The notes: generated by a model from the letters alone, not told the origin. Numbered from the stretch's first letter, positions 34,667 through 44,199 are shown. The stretch is 64,000 bases of DNA from Streptomyces sp. NBC_00654 (GCF_026341775.1 NZ_JAPEOB010000003.1:124001-188000); one strand, 5' to 3'. Program-made: numbers and translations.

Positions 34667-36496
34667 ATGTGCGGAATCGTCGGTTATATCGGGAAGCGTG
34701 ATGTCGCCCCACTGCTGCTGGAGGGCCTGCAGCGGCTGGAGTACCGGGGTTACGACTCCGCGGGCATCGTCATCACGGGCAAGGCGGCGGCCGGCAAGGC
34801 CGGGACCCTGAAGACGGTCAAGGCCAAGGGCCGGGTCCGCGAGCTGGAGTCCCGGGTCCCCAAGCGGTTCGCCGGGACCACGGGGATAGCCCACACCCGC
34901 TGGGCCACCCACGGCGCCCCGAGCGACGAGAACGCCCACCCCCACCTGGACGCCGACAACAAGGTCGCCGTCGTCCACAACGGCATCATCGACAACGCCT
35001 CCGAGCTCCGTGCGAAGCTCGTCGCGGACGGGGTCGTCTTCCTCTCCGAGACCGACACCGAGGTGCTGGTCCACCTGATCGCCCGCTCGCAGGCCGTCAC
35101 CCTGGAGGAGAAGGTCCGCGAGGCGCTGAAGTCCGTCGAGGGCACCTACGGCATCGCCGTCCTGCACGCCGACTTCAACGACCGGATCGTCGTCGCCCGC
35201 AACGGCTCCCCCGTCGTCCTCGGCATCGGCGAGAAGGAGATGTTCGTCGCCTCCGACGTCGCCGCGCTGGTCACCCACACCCGCCAGATCGTCACCCTGG
35301 ACGACGGCGAGATGGCCACCCTCAAGGCCGACGACTTCCGTACGTACACCACGGAGGGCTCGACCACGACGTCCACGCCCACCACGGTGGAGTGGGAGGC
35401 CGAGTCGTACGACATGGGCGGCCACGACACGTACATGCACAAGGAGATCTCCGAGCAGGCCGACGCCGTGGACCGGGTGCTGAGGGGCCGGATCGACGAC
35501 CGCTTCTCCACCGTGCACCTGGGCGGTCTCAACCTGGACGCCCGCGAGGCGCGGGGCGTGCGCCGGATCAAGATCCTCGGCTGCGGCACCTCGTACCACG
35601 CGGGTCTGATCGGCGCCGGCCTCATCGAGGAGCTGGCCCGCATCCCCGCGGACGCCGAGCCCGCCTCCGAGTTCCGCTACCGCAACCCGGTCGTGGACCC
35701 CGACACCCTGTACGTCGCGGTCTCCCAGTCCGGTGAGACGTACGACGTGCTCGCCGCCGTCCAGGAGCTCAAGCGCAAGGGCGCGCGCGTCCTGGGCGTC
35801 GTCAACGTCGTCGGCTCCGCGATCGCCCGCGAGGCCGACGGGGGCATGTACGTCCACGCGGGCCCCGAGGTCTGTGTCGTCTCCACGAAGTGCTTCACCA
35901 ACACCGTCGTCGCGTTCGCGCTGCTCGCCCTGCACCTGGGCCGTATCCGTGACCTCTCGGTCGCCGACGGCAGGCGGATCATCGAGGGCCTGCGCAAGCT
36001 GCCCGAGCAGATCGGTGAGATCCTCGAATCCGAGGACGAGATCAAGAAGCTGGCAGAGGAGTACGCGGGCGCGCGGTCGATGATGTTCATCGGCCGTGTG
36101 CGGGGCTACCCCGTCGCGCTGGAGGCCTCCCTCAAGCTGAAGGAGATCTCGTACATCCACGCCGAGGCGTACCCCGCCTCGGAGCTGAAGCACGGCCCGC
36201 TCGCGCTCATCGAGCCGGAGCTCCCCACCGTCGCGATCGTCCCGGACGACGACCTGCTGGAGAAGAACCGAGCGGCGCTGGAGGAGATCAAGGCCCGCAG
36301 CGGACGTATCCTCGCCGTCGCCCACCGCGAGCAGGAGAAGGCCGACCACACCATCGTCGTACCGAAGAACGAGAACGAGCTGGACCCGATCCTGATGGGC
36401 ATCCCGCTCCAGCTCTTCGCCTACCACACGGCGCTGGCCATGGGCCGTGACATCGACAAGCCGCGCAACCTGGCGAAGTCCGTCACGGTGGAGTAG
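34667..36496 (+). CDS. glmS: Glutamine-fructose-6-phosphate transaminase (isomerising)
   Basis: A 609-residue enzyme making glucosamine-6-phosphate, the first committed step to UDP-GlcNAc for peptidoglycan. The N-terminal class II glutamine amidotransferase domain begins MCGIVGYIG, so Cys2 is the nucleophile after Met removal, with RLEYRGYDSAG, THTRWATHGAP-like and NENAHPHL-like segments. Two SIS sugar-isomerase domains follow (CGTSYHAG, SQSGETYDVL), and the ending is RNLAKSVTVE. ATG at 34667 follows GGAGGGG. Streptomycetes often have two glmS copies; this may be the second. A very stable hairpin follows it. Confidence 0.95.
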   Translation: MCGIVGYIGKRDVAPLLLEGLQRLEYRGYDSAGIVITGKAAAGKAGTLKTVKAKGRVRELESRVPKRFAGTTGIAHTRWATHGAPSDENAHPHLDADNKVAVVHNGIIDNASELRAKLVADGVVFLSETDTEVLVHLIARSQAVTLEEKVREALKSVEGTYGIAVLHADFNDRIVVARNGSPVVLGIGEKEMFVASDVAALVTHTRQIVTLDDGEMATLKADDFRTYTTEGSTTTSTPTTVEWEAESYDMGGHDTYMHKEISEQADAVDRVLRGRIDDRFSTVHLGGLNLDAREARGVRRIKILGCGTSYHAGLIGAGLIEELARIPADAEPASEFRYRNPVVDPDTLYVAVSQSGETYDVLAAVQELKRKGARVLGVVNVVGSAIAREADGGMYVHAGPEVCVVSTKCFTNTVVAFALLALHLGRIRDLSVADGRRIIEGLRKLPEQIGEILESEDEIKKLAEEYAGARSMMFIGRVRGYPVALEASLKLKEISYIHAEAYPASELKHGPLALIEPELPTVAIVPDDDLLEKNRAALEEIKARSGRILAVAHREQEKADHTIVVPKNENELDPILMGIPLQLFAYHTALAMGRDIDKPRNLAKSVTVE

Positions 36497-36535
36497 CCGC
36501 CCCGCGCCACGGCCCCGCCTCGCAACGGCATCCAT

Positions 36536-36582
36536 GGAGAGCCGCCCCGCACCCCTTCCCCGGGATCGCGGGGCGGCTCTCC
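36536..36582 (+). terminator. glmS terminator hairpin
   Basis: GGAGAGCCGCCCCGC (36536-36550) and GCGGGGCGGCTCTCC (36568-36582) form a perfect 15-bp stem with a 17-base loop, 39 bp after the glmS stop. The rest of the gap up to 36945 holds only GC-rich sequence and the 13-bp repeat. Confidence 0.85.
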
Positions 36583-36897
36583 GGCATCCGGGAGGGGCAG
36601 CAGGGGGCGGAGGGCGAGGGCGTGTGGCGGCCCGAGGGGCATGAGGGTCACGACGGGCCCCGGGGGGCACGAGAGGCCCGTGGACCCCGCGGGGCCGGGA
36701 GAAGGCGCCCACCGCCGCGCCGAGCGCTCCAGCGGCCAACCAGGCGCCTTCCAGGGCCTTGTGACGCTTCGTCTGCCGGTACGGCGCCACGCGCCACGGC
36801 GCAGCGCACCTGATGTCCGGCGCCCGAAGACCGGCCCGACACCCGCCGCCCGACGCCCGATGCCTCACGTCGGTGGGGTGCCTCCGGTGGGATCGCC

Positions 36898-36943
36898 GCG
36901 GCGGGGCGCGGCGGCGGGGCGCGGCGGCGGGGCGCGGCGGCGG
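36898..36943. repeat. 13-bp tandem repeat, three and a half copies
   Basis: GCGGCGGGGCGCG is repeated perfectly at 36898, 36911 and 36924 with a partial fourth copy, ending three bases before the universal stress protein stop codon. Confidence 0.95.
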
Positions 36944-36945
36944 AG

Positions 36946-37467
36946 TCAGGGGATGACGATGACCGGGCGCTGCGCGCGGCGTGCGAGACGGCCCGCCACC
37001 GAGCCGAAGATCCGGCCGACGATGCCGTGCGTGGAGCCGACGACGATGGCGTCGGCCGAATACTCGCGGCCGACCTCCTCCAGCTCGTGGCAGATGTCGC
37101 CGCCGCGCTCGACCAGCACCCAGGGCACGTCGGAGAGGTAGTCCGCGCAGGCCAGTTCGAGCCCGAGGACCTCGGTGCGGTGATCGGGCACATCGACGAA
37201 CACGGGCGGCTCGCAGCCCGCCCAGACAGTGGTCGGCAGCCGGTTGGCGACATGGACGATGATCAGACCGGAGCCGGATCTGCAGGCCATGCCGATGGCG
37301 TAGGCGAGGGCCCGTTCACTGGATGTGGAGCCGTCGAAGCCGACCACGACGCCGTGGCGGAAGGCGGGATCGCAGGAATGGCATGTTTCTTCGACCGTCT
37401 GCGGCTCCGACAGTGGGTCGGCTACCTGCTTGCGGTCTGCGGGTTCAGGGATTTCGTGACCGGCCAT
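36946..37467 (-). CDS. Universal stress protein (UspA family)
   Basis: A 173-residue protein with a single UspA domain (about 38-173) after a disordered N-terminal 35 residues holding a CHSC pair. The ATP-binding pattern G-xx-G-x9-GS is visible near the end in VVGSTHGIVGRIFGSVAGRLA, and VVVGFDGSTSSERALAYAI is the typical first strand and helix. Such proteins bind ATP and accumulate under stress; the partner is unknown. Divergent from the small membrane protein gene. Confidence 0.88.
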   Translation of the reverse strand: MAGHEIPEPADRKQVADPLSEPQTVEETCHSCDPAFRHGVVVGFDGSTSSERALAYAIGMACRSGSGLIIVHVANRLPTTVWAGCEPPVFVDVPDHRTEVLGLELACADYLSDVPWVLVERGGDICHELEEVGREYSADAIVVGSTHGIVGRIFGSVAGRLARRAQRPVIVIP

Positions 37468-37847
37468 CGATGTCTCGGCGAAGAGAGTCCTCGTGAGGAG
37501 GGAGCGGCTTGGGGAGGTGCATCAGCGAGCGGTGTAGCTGTGTCCGGGAATCATCTTCCCAACCCCCTACCCCCAAGGGTACGGCGCCACTCCTCCACTG
37601 CCCAGACCCCCGCAAAAGCGCGCGCGACGTTGGAGGGAGCATGCCCGAGGCGGCCCCGGATGGCAATGCCGGTTGTGTCTTACACCGAGCGGTTCGGCGG
37701 CCGGAGGAGGCCGGTCGCCCTGTTTTGGGGGCCGTACGGAAGCACTCGAAAGTGAATCGGCGCACCGGGGAGTGACCCCTTCGAACGGTCTCCGTTAGCC
37801 ACATCGTCACACCGTGCCACCTCACCGCCACCTCAGGGAGCAAAGCT
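37468..37847. other. 380-bp divergent control region
   Basis: Lies between the universal stress protein gene and the small membrane protein gene. It contains a C-rich tract (CCAACCCCCTACCCCCAAGG near 37558-37578) that on the minus strand is a run of G-blocks, and a short AT-richer stretch near 37745-37810. No gene is supported. Confidence 0.5.
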
Positions 37848-38105
37848 GTGCCGACCCCGCCGGGACCCTCGTCCGAGCAGAGCCGCGACGCGGTGTCCGA
37901 TCCGGCGGGCGACGGTGTCCGCTGGGCGGTGTTCGGGGGTCTGCTCGTCCCGGCGGTTCTGGTCGTCTACGGCACATCGGTCGGTAATGCCACCGTCTCC
38001 GCGCTCGGTCTCGCCTCTGTCACGGCAGTGTGCCGGCTGTTGTTGCGCCGGTCCGAACGCGCCACACTCCGGGCGGCCGAAGGAGCACAGCGGAGCGGCC
38101 GTTAG
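37848..38105 (+). CDS. Small membrane protein
   Basis: An 85-residue protein with a Pro/Ser-rich N-terminal tail and two hydrophobic segments (about 26-45 and 46-62) ending in an Arg-rich cytosolic tail. GTG at 37848 follows AGGGAG. No family recognised; a gene of similar size sits before adpA in S. coelicolor by my recollection. It may share control with adpA, which starts 434 bp further on. Confidence 0.7.
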   Translation: MPTPPGPSSEQSRDAVSDPAGDGVRWAVFGGLLVPAVLVVYGTSVGNATVSALGLASVTAVCRLLLRRSERATLRAAEGAQRSGR

Positions 38106-38539
38106 GAGCGCACTGCAGCGGCCGCGAGGCGAGTAGTTGTGCGCCGGGCGTGACCGGAACCGCTCACACAACCACCACTTTTCAGCCAACTTCACATCTG
38201 CGCCGAATCCTTGGCGATATGGCCGACCAACCCACTTGCCGCCAGGCAGGAAGAGACCGCGCGGTACGCTTTCACCCAACGCGGACGGGCCATGATCGCG
38301 AGGCGCACTTCCCTGCGCGGCCCGCGAGTGGAACGCTTCGTGATCGAATGCTTCGCGCCAAGTTGCCTTGTCGACATAGTGCCGGTGGGGGAACGTGTTC
38401 ACGTCGGGACTGCGGGACACAGTAGATTCGATCATGGGTATCGATGGCTGGGGACCCGTGCAATACCGAGGGGAAACGTGCAGGAGCGACAGGCCCGTAA
38501 GGACCAGGGAGACGCGAACACCGAGGGGGGCTTAGCGTC
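38106..38539. other. adpA upstream region
   Basis: 434 bp with lower GC than the surroundings (CACAACCACCACTTTTCAGCC near 38165, GTAGATTCGATCATGGGTATC near 38420; both abbreviated views). adpA genes usually have long leaders with several AdpA sites; TGGCGATATGG near 38213 is only a partial match to the TGGCSNGWWY consensus. No gene is supported. Confidence 0.5.
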
Positions 38540-39766
38540 ATGAGCCAGGACTCCGCCACCGCAACGGAGGCCGCACGAAAACTGACCGGGCGGCGACGCC
38601 GGGAAGTCGTAGCCGTGCTGCTGTTCAGTGGTGGCCCTATCTTCGAGAGCTCCATCCCGCTCTCCGTTTTCGGAATCGACCGGCAGGACGCGGGAGTTCC
38701 CCGCTATCGCCTGCTGGTCTGCGGCGGCGAGGAAGGGCCGCTGCGTACGACGGGCGGACTCGAACTCACCGCGCCGTACGGCCTGGAGGCGATCAGCAGG
38801 GCCGGCACCGTGGTGGTGCCCGCCTGGCGCTCGATCACTTCAGCGCCGCCCGCCGAGGCACTGGACGCGCTGCGCCGCGCCCATGAGGAGGGTGCCCGCA
38901 TCGTCGGACTGTGCACCGGGGCCTTCGTGCTCGCGGCCGCAGGTCTGCTGGACGGCCGCCCGGCGACCACGCACTGGATGTACGCACCGACGCTGGCCAA
39001 GCGCTATCCGTCGGTGCACGTCGATCCGCGTGAGCTCTTCGTCGACGACGGCGATGTGCTCACCTCGGCCGGGACGGCTGCCGGGATCGATCTCTGTCTG
39101 CACATCGTGCGTACGGATCACGGCACGGAGGCCGCCGGGGCACTGGCCCGCCGGCTCGTCGTGCCCACACGGCGCAGTGGCGGCCAGGAGCGCTACCTCG
39201 ACAGGTCTTTACCTGAAGAGATCGGCTCCGACCCGCTCGCCGAGGTCGTGGCCTGGGCCCTGGAGCATCTTCACGAGCAGTTCGACGTGGAGACGCTGGC
39301 GGCGCGTGCCTATATGAGCAGGCGGACCTTCGACCGGAGGTTCCGCTCGCTCACCGGAAGCGCACCGCTGCAGTGGCTGATCACCCAGCGGGTGCTGCAG
39401 GCGCAACGGCTGCTGGAGACCTCCGACTACTCGGTCGACGAGGTCGCGGGGCGCTGCGGTTTCCGCTCCCCGGTCGCGCTGCGCGGGCACTTCCGCCGCC
39501 AGCTCGGCTCCTCCCCCGCCGCGTACCGGGCCGCCTATCGGGCCCGTCGTCCGCAAGGGGGAATGGCGGAGTCCTCCACGGCGATCGAGACGGTCGTGCC
39601 CTCCCAGGGTTCACCGTCCGGCCGCCGGGGCATGGCCCCGTCCGGGGCAGGTTCGATGCCGCTCGCGAGCGCGGCATCGGCGGGCGCCGGGGACCACTCC
39701 GTACCGGGTCCGGACGCGTACGCTCACGGGCGCCCGGCCCTGCCGGGACAGCGGAGCGCCCCGTAG
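38540..39766 (+). CDS. adpA: AdpA, central developmental regulator
   Basis: A 408-residue AraC/XylS regulator governing aerial growth and secondary metabolism. The N-terminal DJ-1/PfpI-like domain (about 20-210) includes [21 protein letters not shown] and [24 protein letters not shown]. The C-terminal double helix-turn-helix (about 235-335) reads [19 protein letters not shown] and [25 protein letters not shown]. Residue 224, in the hinge, is encoded by TTA (39209-39211), so translation depends on the bldA tRNA as in other streptomycetes. ATG follows GAGGGGGG. A low-complexity tail follows residue 340. orn starts just downstream. Confidence 0.95.
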   Translation: MSQDSATATEAARKLTGRRRREVVAVLLFSGGPIFESSIPLSVFGIDRQDAGVPRYRLLVCGGEEGPLRTTGGLELTAPYGLEAISRAGTVVVPAWRSITSAPPAEALDALRRAHEEGARIVGLCTGAFVLAAAGLLDGRPATTHWMYAPTLAKRYPSVHVDPRELFVDDGDVLTSAGTAAGIDLCLHIVRTDHGTEAAGALARRLVVPTRRSGGQERYLDRSLPEEIGSDPLAEVVAWALEHLHEQFDVETLAARAYMSRRTFDRRFRSLTGSAPLQWLITQRVLQAQRLLETSDYSVDEVAGRCGFRSPVALRGHFRRQLGSSPAAYRAAYRARRPQGGMAESSTAIETVVPSQGSPSGRRGMAPSGAGSMPLASAASAGAGDHSVPGPDAYAHGRPALPGQRSAP

Positions 39767-39776
39767 GGTGGGGCGC

Positions 39777-40379
39777 ATGAACGACCGCATGGTGTGGATC
39801 GACTGCGAGATGACCGGGCTCTCGTTGGCGGACGACGCACTCATCGAGGTGGCCGCACTGGTCACCGACTCGGAGCTGAACGTGCTCGGTGAAGGGGTGG
39901 ACATCGTGATCCGCCCGCCGGACGCGGCCCTGGAGACCATGCCCGAGGTGGTGCGGCAGATGCACACCACCTCGGGTCTCCTCGACGAGCTGGCCGGGGG
40001 TACCACCCTGGCCGACGCCGAGGAGCGGGTCCTGGCATACGTACGCGAACACGTGAAGGAGCCGGGCAAGGCCCCTCTCTGCGGAAACTCCATCGGCACC
40101 GACCGGGGCTTCCTGGCGAGGGACATGCAGACGCTGGAGGGCTACCTCCACTACCGGATCGTCGACGTGTCCTCCATCAAGGAGCTGGCCCGCCGCTGGT
40201 ATCCGCGGGCGTATTTCAACAGCCCGGCCAAGAGCGGCAACCACCGGGCCCTGGCGGACATCCGCGAATCCATCGCGGAGCTGCGCTACTACCGGGAGGC
40301 GGTCTTCGTGCCGCAGCCCGGCCCGGACTCGGAACGCGCCAAGGAAATCGCGGCGCGCCACGTGCTGCCTCCGGCGTAG
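39777..40379 (+). CDS. orn: Oligoribonuclease
   Basis: A 200-residue DEDDh 3'-5' exoribonuclease that degrades two- to five-base RNA and linear dinucleotides from cyclic-di-GMP breakdown. The acidic residues are in [21 protein letters not shown] and HRALADI (the DEDDh His), with the substrate motif MHTTSGL. ATG at 39777 has a GGGTGGGG site and begins ten bases after the adpA stop. Its position next to adpA is conserved in streptomycetes. Confidence 0.95.
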   Translation: MNDRMVWIDCEMTGLSLADDALIEVAALVTDSELNVLGEGVDIVIRPPDAALETMPEVVRQMHTTSGLLDELAGGTTLADAEERVLAYVREHVKEPGKAPLCGNSIGTDRGFLARDMQTLEGYLHYRIVDVSSIKELARRWYPRAYFNSPAKSGNHRALADIRESIAELRYYREAVFVPQPGPDSERAKEIAARHVLPPA

Positions 40380-40503
40380 GACGACAGCCCAGGTCACGGG
40401 CCCTTCGGGGCCCGTGGACCGGGCAGGAACAACCGGGGCGCGAGCACCCTCCCGGACCCTGTACACTTTTTCTCGGCCGGTCAGAAAAAGACCGGACGAC
40501 ATG

Positions 40504-40576
40504 GTGGGTATAGCTCAGCTGGCAGAGCACCTGGTTGTGGTCCAGGATGTCGCGGGTTCAAGTCCCGTTACTCACC
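40504..40576 (+). tRNA. tRNA-His (GTG)
   Basis: A complete cloverleaf: acceptor GTGGGTA pairs with TACTCAC, D-arm GCTC..GAGC, anticodon arm CCTGG-TTGTGGT-CCAGG with anticodon GTG, and T-arm GCGGG-TTCAAGT-CCCGT. An encoded G at 40503 (the extra G-1 of tRNA-His) faces the discriminator C at 40576. CCA is not encoded. Confidence 0.97.
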
Positions 40577-40583
40577 CTGATTG

Positions 40584-40620
40584 ATCAGCCCCTGACCTGG
40601 GAAACGGGTCAGGGGCTGAT
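40584..40620 (+). terminator. tRNA-His terminator
   Basis: ATCAGCCCCTGACC (40584-40597) and GGTCAGGGGCTGAT (40607-40620) form a perfect 14-bp stem with a nine-base loop, eight bases after the tRNA. Confidence 0.85.
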
Positions 40621-40837
40621 CCGTTTCCAGATCAGCCCCGAACGGTGGTCCCCGCACGCGCGGGGCGTGCGCCCATCGCCTTCGGCCGGACGCGAGCTGT
40701 TCCGTGTGCCCGGGGGTGTCCCGGACGCCGGCCGGGACCGGGGTGGCCCGCTGTGCGGCTGCTGCGGCTCTGTGGCTGCTGCGGCCACGGCGAGACGGCC
40801 TTCCTTGCCTGCCCGGCCCAGGCGCTCGCTCCGCTGA

Positions 40838-41056
40838 TCAGCCGTTGAACGGCTGCGCCCCATGCGCGGCGGCGATCTGATCGGTCCGGGCCGCCAGGTC
40901 GGAGTCGGCTTCGGTGAGCCGGCGCCCGGCAGCATGTGCCGTGATGCCGAAACGGACGTGGTCCCCACCGCGGACCGGAGCATCGTGCCACGGAGGTATC
41001 ACGCTCTCCGGAGTGACCAACTCCCACCGCATGCGGGCGGACCGGGTCTCCACCAC
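40838..41056 (-). CDS. Hypothetical protein downstream of cebR
   Basis: A 72-residue frame with typical codon use (VETRSARMRWELVTPESVIPPW, ending GAQPFNG). No family recognised. The first usable start is GTG at 41056. Coding-looking sequence in the same frame (RLALGGCPWAARLYANLS) continues upstream to the end of cebR without any ATG, GTG or TTG. The true start may be non-standard, or the 5' end was altered by a small deletion or frameshift. Confidence 0.5.
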   Translation of the reverse strand: MVETRSARMRWELVTPESVIPPWHDAPVRGGDHVRFGITAHAAGRRLTEADSDLAARTDQIAAAHGAQPFNG

Positions 41057-41123
41057 GATCGTCGCGGACAGGTTCGCGTACAGGCGCGCGGCCCAAGGGC
41101 AGCCGCCGAGGGCGAGCCGGCCC

Positions 41124-42155
41124 TCACGACGAGTCGCGTACCACCAGTTCCGTCGGCAGCACGATCCTCGGGCGCTCTTCCTGGCGGCCCGCGATCTCGT
41201 CCAGGAGGACCCGGGCCATCGTGCGGCCCATCTCCTCGATCGGCTGGCGGACGCTGGTGAGGGCCGGGTCCATGTGGCGGGCGACGACCGAGTCGTCGAA
41301 GCCGACCAGGGCCACGTCGTCGGGGATGCGGCGGCCGGCCTCGCGCAGGACCTGGCGGGCGCCGGCGGCCATGACGTCGGAGGCGGCGAAGACCGCGTCG
41401 AGGCCGGGGCGGCGGGCCAGGAGTTCGCGCATGGCGTGGGCGCCGCCCTCCTCGGTGAAGTCGGCGGGGGCGATCAGGCGTTCGTCGGGGGCCAGGCCCG
41501 CCGCGGCGACAGCCGCGCGGTAGCCGTCCAGGCGGCGCTGCGCACCGTAGACCTCGAGGCGGCCGGTGATCGTGGCGATGGAGCGGCGCCCCCGTGAGAC
41601 CAGGTGGTCCACCGCGGCCCTCGCGCCCTCGAAGTTGTCGGAGTCCACCGAGGCGAGCGGTTCGGCGGCGTTTCTGCGGCCGCTGATCACGGACGGCATC
41701 CCGAGCTGTTCGAGCAGGTCGGGCAGCGGGTCGTCGGCGTGCACCGAGACCAGCAGGACGCCGTCGACGCGGTGCGCGGTGAGGTACTGCGCGAGCCTCC
41801 GGCGTTCCCGGTCGCTGCCCACCAGGGTGAGCAGCAGCTGCATCTCGGTGTCGGCGAGCGCGGCGCCGACACCGCGCACGATGTCGGAGAAGTACGGCTC
41901 GGCGAAGAAGCGGGTCTCGGGCTCCGGGACGACCAGCGCGATGGCGTCGGTGCGGTTTCCCGCGAGGGCCCTGGCGGCGCGGTTGGGTACGTATCCCAGC
42001 TCCGCGACGGCCGCCTCGACGGCCTCGCGGGTCTGCGCGCTGACCCGTGGCGATCCGTTGATGACGCGGGACGCGGTGCCCCTGCCCACTCCCGCCCGTG
42101 CCGCCACTTCTTCGAGCGTGGGCCGCCCGCCGCTCCGTACTCGCCCTGCCGCCAT
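41124..42155 (-). CDS. cebR: LacI-family cello-oligosaccharide repressor
   Basis: A 343-residue LacI-type repressor. N-terminal helix-turn-helix PTLEEVAARAGVGRGTASRVINGSPRVSA, hinge YVPNRAARALA, then a periplasmic-binding-fold sensor domain ending with IPDDVALVGFDDSVVARHMDPALTSV (in parts). It should repress the ceb genes until cellobiose or cellotriose binds. Three 14-bp palindromes of the CebR type occur in front of cebR itself, bglC and cebE. ATG at 42155 follows GGGGAGG. CebR orthologues also gate virulence in scab-forming species; nothing here shows that. Confidence 0.92.
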   Translation of the reverse strand: MAAGRVRSGGRPTLEEVAARAGVGRGTASRVINGSPRVSAQTREAVEAAVAELGYVPNRAARALAGNRTDAIALVVPEPETRFFAEPYFSDIVRGVGAALADTEMQLLLTLVGSDRERRRLAQYLTAHRVDGVLLVSVHADDPLPDLLEQLGMPSVISGRRNAAEPLASVDSDNFEGARAAVDHLVSRGRRSIATITGRLEVYGAQRRLDGYRAAVAAAGLAPDERLIAPADFTEEGGAHAMRELLARRPGLDAVFAASDVMAAGARQVLREAGRRIPDDVALVGFDDSVVARHMDPALTSVRQPIEEMGRTMARVLLDEIAGRQEERPRIVLPTELVVRDSS

Positions 42156-42246
42156 GGCTGCCTCCCCGTTCCCGGTCAATTTCTCACAGCCGCAAAGCCA
42201 ATCCAAGTTTCGGATGCTTCGCCCCGGTGGGGTCGACCGTGCGGCT

Positions 42247-42260
42247 TGGGAGCGCTCCCA
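42247..42260. promoter_or_regulatory. CebR box, cebR promoter
   Basis: TGGGAGCGCTCCCA, a perfect 14-bp palindrome identical to the known CebR consensus, 92 bp before the cebR start. Indicates autoregulation. Confidence 0.92.
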
Positions 42261-42300
42261 GCGGTTTCGAGTCTACGGGGTCCCGGACCCGCCGGAACGT

Positions 42301-42332
42301 CGGAAGACCCCGCCGGTGCGCGGGGTCTTCCG
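42301..42332 (-). terminator. bglC terminator
   Basis: CGGAAGACCCCG (42301-42312) and CGGGGTCTTCCG (42321-42332) form a perfect 12-bp stem with an eight-base loop, about 50 bp beyond the bglC stop. Confidence 0.85.
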
Positions 42333-42381
42333 AGGGAGCGGGGCCGGCGTGTGTGCCGGGTGCGTGCGCCGGGCGCGTACG

Positions 42382-43920
42382 TCAGTCTCGCGCCTCCGGC
42401 GCCGGGGGCAGCGCGTGGTGGCGGATCACATCGGCGTACCAGTGGGCACTCGCCTTCGGGGTGCGCCGCTGGGTCGCGTAGTCGACATACACCGCCCCGA
42501 AACGCTTCGAATACCCGTACGCCCACTCGAAGTTGTCCATCAGCGACCAGAGGAAGTAGCCGCGCACATCCGCCCCGGCGGCGACCGCGCGCTGTACGGC
42601 GTCCAGGTGGCCCCGCAGATACGCGATCCGCTCGGGGTCCTCGACCCGGCCCTCGGGGGACATGTAGTCGTCGAACGCGGCTCCGTTCTCCGTGACCATC
42701 AGCGGCAGGCCCGGGTGATCGCGGGTGACGTCGAGGAGCAGGTCGTGCAGCCCGTCGGGGTCGACCGACCAGTTCATCGCCGTACGCGGTCTGTTCTCGG
42801 CGAGGTGGAAGGCGACGTGCTCGGAACCGGGCCACGGCGAGTGGTCGCTGTTGCCGTGGCCGTCGTTGCGGGTGTCCCCGGAGCCCGAGGCGGGCGTGGA
42901 GACGATCGTCGGCGTGTAGTAGTTGACGCCGAGTACGTCGACGGGGCGCGCGATCTCCGCCAGATCACCGTCCCTCACCAGCCCGGACCAGTCGACCAGG
43001 TGCGCGGTGTCGGCGAGCAGGTCCTCGGGGTACTCCCCCCGCAGCATCGGGCCGGTGAAGATCCGGTTCCCCACCGCGTCGATGCGGCGGGCGGCGTCCG
43101 CGTCCTCGGCGCTCGCGGTCAGCGGGCGCACCTGGTGGAGGTTGAGGGTGACCGAGAGCTGGGCGGCAGCGGGGAGCCGGTCGCGCAGGATCCCGGCCGC
43201 CCGGCCGTGGGCGAGGTTGAGATGGTGGGCCGCCCGCAGCGCGGAGCCCGGTTCGGTGCGCCCCGGGGCGTGCACGCCGGAGCCGTAACCGAGGAAGGCC
43301 GAGCACCACGGCTCGTTGAGCGTGGTCCACATGCCGACCCGGTCACCCAGCGCCCCGGCCATGATCGCGGCGTAGTCGGCGAAGCGTTCGGCGGTGACGC
43401 GCTGCGGCCAGCCGCCCGCGTCCTCCAGCTCCTGCGGGAGGTCCCAGTGGTAGAGCGTGGCGACGGGCGTGATGCCCGCCTCCAGCAGCTCGTCGACGAG
43501 CTTGCGGTAGAAGTCCAGCCCGCGCTCGACGGCGGGGCCGCGGCCGGTGGGCTGGACGCGGGACCAGGAGACGGAGAAGCGGTACGCCTTCAGCCCGAGC
43601 CGCCTCATCAGGGCGACGTCGTCGCGGTAGCGGTGGTAGTGGTCGGCGGCGATGTCCCCGGTGTCGCCGTTGCGGACCTTGCCCGGTGTGCGGCAGAAGG
43701 TGTCCCAGATGGAGGGGGTGCGGCCGTTCTCGGCGGCGGCTCCCTCCACCTGGTAGGCGGCGGTCGCCGCGCCCCAGACGAAGCCCGCCGGGAAGGGGGG
43801 CTCCCCCGCAGGCCGCTGCGGGGCGGTGCCCGTCGCGGGGCCGGACCCCAGCGGGGCCGAGGGGCTGGTGAGAAGGGCGGGAATGCCGGGGATTGCTGTG
43901 TCAGGGCGTACGGCAGTCAT
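42382..43920 (-). CDS. bglC: GH1 beta-glucosidase
   Basis: A 512-residue cytosolic enzyme that hydrolyses imported cellobiose and cello-oligosaccharides to glucose. The GH1 fold spans about residues 40-490, with acid/base Glu203 in TLNEPW and nucleophile Glu411 in [21 protein letters not shown] and [22 protein letters not shown] (in parts) are diagnostic. The first 40 residues are Pro/Ala-rich and lack a signal peptide. A CebR box overlaps the region just before its ATG, so it has its own induced promoter besides any read-through from cebEFG. Confidence 0.93.
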   Translation of the reverse strand: MTAVRPDTAIPGIPALLTSPSAPLGSGPATGTAPQRPAGEPPFPAGFVWGAATAAYQVEGAAAENGRTPSIWDTFCRTPGKVRNGDTGDIAADHYHRYRDDVALMRRLGLKAYRFSVSWSRVQPTGRGPAVERGLDFYRKLVDELLEAGITPVATLYHWDLPQELEDAGGWPQRVTAERFADYAAIMAGALGDRVGMWTTLNEPWCSAFLGYGSGVHAPGRTEPGSALRAAHHLNLAHGRAAGILRDRLPAAAQLSVTLNLHQVRPLTASAEDADAARRIDAVGNRIFTGPMLRGEYPEDLLADTAHLVDWSGLVRDGDLAEIARPVDVLGVNYYTPTIVSTPASGSGDTRNDGHGNSDHSPWPGSEHVAFHLAENRPRTAMNWSVDPDGLHDLLLDVTRDHPGLPLMVTENGAAFDDYMSPEGRVEDPERIAYLRGHLDAVQRAVAAGADVRGYFLWSLMDNFEWAYGYSKRFGAVYVDYATQRRTPKASAHWYADVIRHHALPPAPEARD

Positions 43921-43922
43921 AA

Positions 43923-43936
43923 CGGGAGCGCTCCCA
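43923..43936. promoter_or_regulatory. CebR box, bglC promoter
   Basis: CGGGAGCGCTCCCA, one mismatch from the palindrome, two bases upstream of the bglC ATG. At this place it could block initiation by a roadblock mechanism. Confidence 0.85.
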
Positions 43937-44199
43937 GAAGTGGGTGAGGCAGGGCAGGCGGCAGGAAGCAGGCAGGGTGGGGCAGGAGGTTGGCAGGCTG
44001 GGGCAGACTGCGGCAGGGGGCTGGCGGGTCGCGCCAGGGGCAGGGCAGAGGGCGGGAGTAGGGGGTAGAGAGCGGGAGTAGGAATAGGGGCAGGCCGACG
44101 GGCTCGGAACCGGGCGCAGGAGTCGGGCTCAGGAGTCGGGCTCAGGAGTCGGGCCGGGGCGGCGTCAGTGAACGTCGGGGCGAAACTCCGCCGGCTCCG
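43937..44199. repeat. Purine-biased gap with a 13-bp repeat between cebG and bglC
   Basis: 263 bp, strongly G/A-biased on the plus strand with many GGCAGG and GGGAGTAGG motifs. CAGGAGTCGGGCT is repeated at 44117, 44130 and 44143. No gene or clear terminator seen. Confidence 0.7.

Noticed and set aside
34520..36868. A 782-codon minus-strand frame opposite glmS
   Set aside because: Low-complexity Val/Asp/Gly shadow of glmS, whose own frame has all motifs and correct length.
38106..38539. Frames of 110-130 codons upstream of adpA
   Set aside because: They are Arg/His-rich, lack ribosome sites and disagree with third-position bias; the region is better explained as the adpA leader.
40839..40855. 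17-bp palindrome CAGCCGTTGAACGGCTG as a terminator
   Set aside because: It covers the last codons and stop of the hypothetical gene at 40838-41056 and has no tail; weak evidence, so not listed as a feature.
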